DNA of 64,000 bases from an uncultured Erysipelotrichaceae bacterium. GTDB taxonomy: Bacteria; Bacillota_I; Bacilli_A; Erysipelotrichales; Erysipelotrichaceae. Made by a program: the position numbers and the translations under genes. Positions 58,903 to 64,000 of this stretch are shown in pieces. The stretch covers positions 10,314 through 74,313 of the forward strand of contig CALCFG010000136.1 of NCBI GenBank assembly GCA_937900565.1, read 5' to 3'. How positions within the stretch are numbered: position 1 is the stretch's first letter; each line of letters begins with the position of its first letter. The notes under the pieces were generated by a model. That model was not told the DNA's origin and made no database searches. It was given only the letters and a program-made list of their open reading frames with translations.

Positions 58903-60828
58903 TTAGTGTACTAAATCCCCTGGATTTAAGATAGTAACCGATAATACTTCTAAGTTGGATGTATTATCACCCGCAAGAATCATTCCTTGAGATAATACAC
59001 CTTTTAATTTAATTGGTTTTAAATTAGTTACCACAATGACTTTTTTACCAACAAAGTCTTCTGGTTTGACATATTCTGCAATACCAGATACGATTTGACG
59101 TACTTCATTGCGTCCCATGTCCACTTGAGATACCAATAATTTATCAGCTTTTGGATGCTTTTTGCATTCAATGACTTCGCCAACCATTAATTCTATTTTA
59201 GAAAAATCATCAATGGTGATTTCACTTTTATGTTTATGTGGACGTTGATCTTCTGGTAATAAGTCATTGGTAATTTGTTCTAACATTGCAGGTGCATCAA
59301 TACGGGCAAATAAGATTTCTGGTTTTTCACATATTTTAATATTTGTTTCCAATTGACCGTAGATAGCTTGATCATAAGATGTAGCTTGGGTATTTAATTG
59401 AGTTAAGATCTTTTCTGAAGTTTCTGGTAAATATGGCTTTAACAAAATAGCGCTTATGCGAATACTATCCAATAAGTTGTACAAAACCGTTGCTAAGCGT
59501 TGTTTACTTGCTTCTTCTTTTGCTAATATCCATGGAGCAGTTTCATCAATGTATTTATTGCAACGTTTTAACAATTTGAAAATTTGATCTATGGCTTCAC
59601 CGACATGCAAAGTCTCCATGCTATTTGCAACATTATTACGTGTTTGGTTCGCTAATGCTATTAATTCGTCGTCAATTGCCTCTGATACGTTAGGATTAGT
59701 GACATTACCATCAAAGTATTTATTTTCCATACTAATCGTACGGGATACTAAGTTACCTAAAACATTGGCTAAATCGGAATTAATGCGTTCAATCACTAAA
59801 TCCCAAGTAATCGTTCCATCTTGAGCGAATGGCATTTCATGCAATAAAAAATAACGGGTTGCATCTACACCAAAGTAGTGATTCATTTGATCAGCATAGA
59901 TAACATTACCACGGGATTTACTCATTTTATCCGTTCCCATTAATAACCATGGGTGACCAAAAATTTGCTTTGGTAAAGGTAAATCCAAAGCCATTAACAT
60001 AATTGGCCAATAAATCGTATGGAACCGTAAAATATCTTTACCAATAATATGTACATCAGCAGGCCAATATTTACTAAACATTGGATCACTGTTACCGTCC
60101 ACATCATAACCCAATCCAGTAATATAGTTACTTAATGCATCAATCCAAACATAAACTACGTGTTTATCATCAAAATCTACAGGTACACCCCATTTAAAGC
60201 TTGTACGTGAGACACACAAATCTTGTAATCCGGCATTAATGAAGTTATTGATCATTTCGTTTTTACGAGATTCTGGTTCAATAAAATGAGGATGGTCTTC
60301 GATGTACTGTTTTAAACGGTCTGCATATTTACTCATTCTAAAGAAATATGCTTCTTCTTTGGCTGGATATACATCTCCATGACAATCTGGACATTTACCA
60401 TCCACTAGTTGGCTATTTGTATAGAATGCTTCACATTCTTTACAATACATTCCTTCGTATTCACCTTTATAAATATCACCTTGTTCGTATAATTTTTTGA
60501 AGATTTTTTGAACTTGTTTTACGTGGTAATCGTCGGTTGTACGAATAAATTTATTATATGAAACATTCATTTGATCAAATGTTTCTTTTACGGTTTTTGC
60601 TACACCATCAACAAACTCTTGGGGTGTTTTTCCAAGAGATCTAGCCTTATCTTCAATTTTTTGACCATGTTCATCGGTCCCCGTCATAAAACGAACATCA
60701 TAGCCTTGTTCTCTTTTAAATCGTGCTATTGCATCCGTTAGGACAATTTCATACGTATTGCCAATGTGGGGCTTACCAGAAGTGTAAGCAATGGCTGTTG
60801 TAATGTAATAAGGTTTTTTTTCGCTCAT
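58903..60828 (-). CDS. metG: Methionyl-tRNA synthetase
   Basis: This 641-residue class I synthetase charges tRNA-Met. The HIGH-type motif lies in YTSGKPHIGNTYE, a zinc knuckle in CKECEAF...CPDCHG, and the KMSKS loop in DKMSKSRGN. The C-terminal domain (about 540-641) is the EMAP/Trbp111-type tRNA-binding domain with KIELMVGEVIECKKHPKADK. I start it at 60828; a longer frame begins inside the T-box leader and is an artefact. Transcription is controlled by the upstream T-box. Confidence 0.96.
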   Translation of the reverse strand: MSEKKPYYITTAIAYTSGKPHIGNTYEIVLTDAIARFKREQGYDVRFMTGTDEHGQKIEDKARSLGKTPQEFVDGVAKTVKETFDQMNVSYNKFIRTTDDYHVKQVQKIFKKLYEQGDIYKGEYEGMYCKECEAFYTNSQLVDGKCPDCHGDVYPAKEEAYFFRMSKYADRLKQYIEDHPHFIEPESRKNEMINNFINAGLQDLCVSRTSFKWGVPVDFDDKHVVYVWIDALSNYITGLGYDVDGNSDPMFSKYWPADVHIIGKDILRFHTIYWPIMLMALDLPLPKQIFGHPWLLMGTDKMSKSRGNVIYADQMNHYFGVDATRYFLLHEMPFAQDGTITWDLVIERINSDLANVLGNLVSRTISMENKYFDGNVTNPNVSEAIDDELIALANQTRNNVANSMETLHVGEAIDQIFKLLKRCNKYIDETAPWILAKEEASKQRLATVLYNLLDSIRISAILLKPYLPETSEKILTQLNTQATSYDQAIYGQLETNIKICEKPEILFARIDAPAMLEQITNDLLPEDQRPHKHKSEITIDDFSKIELMVGEVIECKKHPKADKLLVSQVDMGRNEVRQIVSGIAEYVKPEDFVGKKVIVVTNLKPIKLKGVLSQGMILAGDNTSNLEVLSVTILNPGDLVH

Positions 60829-60850
60829 ATAATAATCCTTTCTTAAATAT

Positions 60851-61055
60851 AAAAAACGTTCCAAAAAGCATATAGCTTTCAGGAACGATGATTTCACCGC
60901 GGTACCATCCTGTTTCATGAATGATCATGCACTTAATTCATTATAATGTATGCTCCACAACCATATTCAATTAGATTACTTGTATCTTTTCACCATCCGA
61001 TACTCTCTATATAAGTAATGACTAATTTACTCATTGCTTCAACGCATAGCTATAA
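60851..61055 (-). promoter_or_regulatory. T-box riboswitch of metG (Met specifier)
   Basis: On the minus strand the conserved T-box core AGGATGGTACCGCGG (60911-60897) is intact. The specifier loop is closed by GTATC/GATAC and displays AUG (60996-60994), the methionine codon. The terminator stem CGTTCC/GGAACG (60887-60882 and 60862-60857), with an inner GAAAGC/GCTTT helix and T-run, lies just before the ribosome site. Uncharged tRNA-Met should stabilise the antiterminator and allow read-through. A TATTAT box near 61051 is a possible promoter -10. The 5' boundary is approximate. Confidence 0.9.
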
Positions 61056-61323
61056 TACCATAATACACCGTTTCAATGATACTAGAAATAATGATAAAGC
61101 TTTTTTAATATGTTTATGGTAATTCGAATAATGTAACGTTCTCTAATCTATTTAAATTTCTCTTTGTTATAGGTGCTACCATACACTTGCGACTTTAATG
61201 TTGTAACTTTCATGTCAGATACCAAAAATTAATTAAATTACTCAGATATTTATAGAAAGTTGTTAATTATGTTTATCGACTTTTTTATATTAAAATAGAA
61301 ATGTAATTATTGAGGGATACAAA

Positions 61324-63903
61324 ATGAACAAACAACAATTAGCAGCAAAGATTTGGGATGCGGCAAATAAGATGCGTTCCAAAATTGAAGCAAATGATTA
61401 TAAAGACTATATTCTAGGTTTTATCTTTTATCGTTTCTTATCCGAAAAGCAATTGCAATACTTAAAAGATAATGGTTATGAAGATGATGAAATCATGGAG
61501 TTAGATGAAGATGACATCGATAATATGGAATACATTCGAGGTAATTTAGGTTACTTTATTGCATATCGAAATTTATATACAACGTGGGTTAGTGGAGAAG
61601 TTGATTTTGATGTCACTGATGTTAGGGATGCATTGAATGCTTTTGAACGGTTATTAGTGGATAAATATAAACGTGTCTATAGTGGTATTTTTGATACATT
61701 ACAAATTGGATTGAGTAAGTTAGGAGAAAACGCCGGTAAACAAACCAAAGCAATCCGTGATTTATTGGCACTTATTAAAGATATACCAATGGATGGTAAG
61801 CAAGATTATGATGTTTTGGGGTTTATCTATGAAGATTTAATTAAAAACTTTGCTTCTAATGCTGGTAAAAAGGCAGGGGAGTTTTATACCCCACACGAAA
61901 TTTCGGTTTTAATGTCAGAAATTATTGCCCATCATTTGCAAGATAGAGATCAAATTGAAATCTATGATCCTACTTCTGGCTCTGGTTCACTATTAATCAA
62001 TATAGGGAATTGTGCGGCAAAGTATTTGGGCGGTAAAAACTGCATAAAGTATTATGCACAAGAGTTAAAGCAAAATACATATAACTTGACGCGTATGAAT
62101 TTAGTTATGCGTGGTATTGATCCAGCAAATATTGTTACACGTAATGCGGATACATTGGAAGATGACTGGCCTTTCTTTGAAGAAGGTCAAAAAGAATCCA
62201 CATATAAAGCGTTACGTTTAGATGCAGTTGTTTCTAACCCACCGTATTCTCAAGCGTGGGATCCAAGCAATAAAGCGTTAGATCCACGCTATAACGAATA
62301 TGGATTAGCACCAAAAGGAAAAGCAGATTATGCCTTCTTATTGCATGATTTATATCATTTAAAAAGTGATGGTATTATGACCATTGTTTTACCACATGGC
62401 GTCTTATTTAGAGGGGGCGAAGAAGGAAACATTCGTAAGAATTTAATCGAACATAATAAAATAGATGCAATAATTGGTCTTCCAGCGAATATTTTCTATG
62501 GTACAGGTATTCCTACAATTGTCATGGTATTAAAACCAACACGTACAAATTCTGATGTATTAATTATTGATGCTTCAAAAGGATTTATTAAAGAAGGTAA
62601 AAATAACAAATTAAGAGCATGTGATATTAAAAAGATTGTGGATACAGTTGTTAATCGTAGTTCTATCGAAAACTTTTCCCGTGTTGTGACCCGTCAAGAA
62701 ATTCGTGATAACGACTATAACTTAAATATTCCACGTTACGTTGATTCCAGTGAAAAAGCAGAATCATGGGATATTTATGCCACTATGTTTGGTGGCATTC
62801 CTGTATCCGAAGTGAATCAATTAAGCTCTTATTGGAATTGTTTTAATGGGTTATATGAAAGCTTATTTAATTCGCTCAACAGTAACTATGTTGAATTAAG
62901 AGATGATGATATCAAAACAGTTGTAAACAATAATAATGATGTCATTTTATTTAAAGAAACAGTTGCTTCTTCTTTCAATGCTTTTAAAACATCATTACAT
63001 GATGTTTTAATCAATCATTGTTTATCTGTGGAATTAAATAAGATTCAACAAACTTTAGGCCAAGATATCTTTACAATCATCGAAAACTATCCATTAATCG
63101 ATAAATACGAAGCGTATGAAATTTTTGATAGTCATTGGAAACAAATCAGTAGTGACCTAGAAATTATTCAATCCGAAGGAATGGAATCGATTCGTAAAGT
63201 AGACCCTGTTTATATTACTAAGAAAGTAAATAATAAGGACGAAGAAGTACAAAATGGTTGGAATGGACGAATTATTCCGTATGAACTTGTACATCAATCT
63301 TTGTTAAAAGAAATTAATGATCAAGTTATTAAAACAAATGATTCATTAAATGATATTGCTTCTAACTATTCAGAAATTATTGATAATTTAAGTGAAGAAA
63401 ACAAAGAATTACCAATTCTTAAAGAAGGAGGGGAAGCCTTCGACTTTAAAGAAGTAAAAACAATGTTAAAACAACTTAAGTATGAAACTGATAACGATTC
63501 GATTGAACTCAAAGAAACATTACAACTTGTTATATCGTTACAAGAAGATGAAAAGTCATTGAGGAAACTAGTTAAGGAAAAAGAAGCGCAACTATTATCT
63601 TTATCCAAAACAACTATTGAAAACTTAACAGATGATCAAGTAAACGAATTACTTCAAGAAAAATGGATCAATCCATTAATCAACGAATTATCCGATTTGC
63701 CTAACCAAGTAATCAACCGCTTAATAACTTGCATTACTTCCTTATCTCACAAATACTCCAATACATTAAAAAATATCGAACAACAAATCCATGAAACAGA
63801 AAAACAATTAGCTGCAATGATGGATGAACTAACCGGTAACGAATTCGATATGAAAGGTATAAAAGAACTTCAATCCCTTCTTTTAGGTGATTACCATGAC
63901 TAA
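61324..63903 (+). CDS. hsdM: Type I restriction-modification methyltransferase subunit HsdM
   Basis: This 859-residue protein makes N6-adenine marks as part of a type I complex. The N-terminal HsdM_N domain has KDYILGFIFYRFLSEKQL, the SAM motif DPTSGSGSLLINIG is near residue 218, and the catalytic NPPYS motif is near 310. The product is much longer than the classical 500-530-residue HsdM: residues about 490-859 form an added region with long charged coiled-coil stretches. It starts behind GAGGGA. Its stop overlaps the hsdS start by 8 bases. About 270 bases upstream hold no gene, only an AT-rich promoter region. Confidence 0.92.
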   Translation: MNKQQLAAKIWDAANKMRSKIEANDYKDYILGFIFYRFLSEKQLQYLKDNGYEDDEIMELDEDDIDNMEYIRGNLGYFIAYRNLYTTWVSGEVDFDVTDVRDALNAFERLLVDKYKRVYSGIFDTLQIGLSKLGENAGKQTKAIRDLLALIKDIPMDGKQDYDVLGFIYEDLIKNFASNAGKKAGEFYTPHEISVLMSEIIAHHLQDRDQIEIYDPTSGSGSLLINIGNCAAKYLGGKNCIKYYAQELKQNTYNLTRMNLVMRGIDPANIVTRNADTLEDDWPFFEEGQKESTYKALRLDAVVSNPPYSQAWDPSNKALDPRYNEYGLAPKGKADYAFLLHDLYHLKSDGIMTIVLPHGVLFRGGEEGNIRKNLIEHNKIDAIIGLPANIFYGTGIPTIVMVLKPTRTNSDVLIIDASKGFIKEGKNNKLRACDIKKIVDTVVNRSSIENFSRVVTRQEIRDNDYNLNIPRYVDSSEKAESWDIYATMFGGIPVSEVNQLSSYWNCFNGLYESLFNSLNSNYVELRDDDIKTVVNNNNDVILFKETVASSFNAFKTSLHDVLINHCLSVELNKIQQTLGQDIFTIIENYPLIDKYEAYEIFDSHWKQISSDLEIIQSEGMESIRKVDPVYITKKVNNKDEEVQNGWNGRIIPYELVHQSLLKEINDQVIKTNDSLNDIASNYSEIIDNLSEENKELPILKEGGEAFDFKEVKTMLKQLKYETDNDSIELKETLQLVISLQEDEKSLRKLVKEKEAQLLSLSKTTIENLTDDQVNELLQEKWINPLINELSDLPNQVINRLITCITSLSHKYSNTLKNIEQQIHETEKQLAAMMDELTGNEFDMKGIKELQSLLLGDYHD

Positions 63904-64000
63904 ACCATTAAAACCTCTTCTTCGTTTCAATTCCTACAATGAAGATTGGGAACAGCGTAAGTTTGGCGACGGCATGGATTTATTGACAGGATATCCATTT
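63896..64000 (+). CDS. hsdS: Type I restriction specificity subunit HsdS (5' end only)
   Basis: Only the first 35 codons are inside the window. The segment NEDWEQRKFGD is typical of the start of an HsdS target-recognition domain, which reads one half of the bipartite DNA site. It overlaps hsdM by 8 bases, the usual hsdM-hsdS order. The recognition sequence cannot be predicted from this fragment. An hsdR gene is expected further downstream. Confidence 0.85.
   Translation, partial: MTKPLKPLLRFNSYNEDWEQRKFGDGMDLLTGYPF

Noticed and set aside
60829..60918. N-terminal extension of MetG
   Set aside because: These codons run through the T-box core and terminator, and the family N-terminus begins at 60828.
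1..64000. tRNA or rRNA genes
   Set aside because: I found no cloverleaf-like or ribosomal RNA sequence on either strand by eye.

Overview
The window is a low-GC, densely packed bacterial chromosome segment. Several gene orders are typical of Bacillota: tmk-holB-yaaT-rsmI, cysS-mrnC-rlmB followed by a sigma-like gene, comFA-comFC-secA-prfB, and mutS-mutL-miaA-tcdA. Other Bacillota traits are a T-box leader on metG, a preQ1-I riboswitch on queT, UPF0237/UPF0210 neighbours and lipoprotein signal peptides. There are no sporulation genes. Two secreted flavin-linked reductases suggest a fermentative anaerobe of the Erysipelotrichia type living in or on a host. That placement is an inference from gene content and was not tested by any search.

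Layout. Positions 1-4082 hold a catabolic operon: the end of a lactose/cellobiose-type PTS EIIC, its EIIB, a DUF1177 protein, a membrane protein and an M81 (MlrC-like) metallopeptidase. An IS3-family element (about 4098-5995) follows directly, apparently at the start codon of a lost next gene. From 6207 to 8959 lie a secreted FMN/FAD reductase lipoprotein and a riboswitch-controlled queuosine-precursor transporter. From 9049 to 16650 is a housekeeping block (tmk, holB, yaaT, rsmI, a PepSY-like lipoprotein, cysS, mrnC, rlmB and a divergent sigma-like gene). From 16647 to 20577 are accessory genes: a TetR regulator, a ParE/Phd-type toxin-antitoxin pair with a readable operator-promoter, an APC permease and a UcpA-like dehydrogenase.

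From 20731 to 27228 is a glycogen operon (glgB-glgP-pullulanase). It has two palindromic operator-like sites and a structured leader. From 27345 to 31307 is an SsuABC/TauABC-type ABC transporter followed by a lipoprotein gene broken by an in-frame stop. From 31347 to 38897 come comFA, comFC, secA, prfB (with its programmed frameshift), uppP and a CcdA-thioredoxin fusion. From 39242 to 41763 are a second secreted flavin reductase with a different active site and a decayed ATPase/DUF234 pseudogene. From 42097 to 44816 is a YtrA-like GntR/ABC operon. From 44873 to 61050 are more housekeeping genes: a DJ-1-like protein, UPF0210/UPF0237, a CYTH protein, nadK, a PTS-like protein that has lost key residues, the mutS-mutL-miaA-tcdA operon, a Bax-inhibitor-like protein, a band-7 protein, an SGNH lipoprotein, and metG with its T-box. 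The window ends in a type I restriction-modification locus (hsdM and the first bases of hsdS).

How the genes fit together. Glycogen branching, phosphorolysis and debranching form one transcription unit. The secreted reductases and the CcdA-thioredoxin fusion point to redox chemistry on the outer face of the membrane. The observations I consider least explained are the PTS/DUF1177/M81 operon, the PTS-like protein without its phosphorylatable cysteine, the glgB leader, and several genes (tmk, nadK and its divergent neighbour, mutS) whose -10 box lies so close to the start codon that the mRNA would be nearly leaderless.
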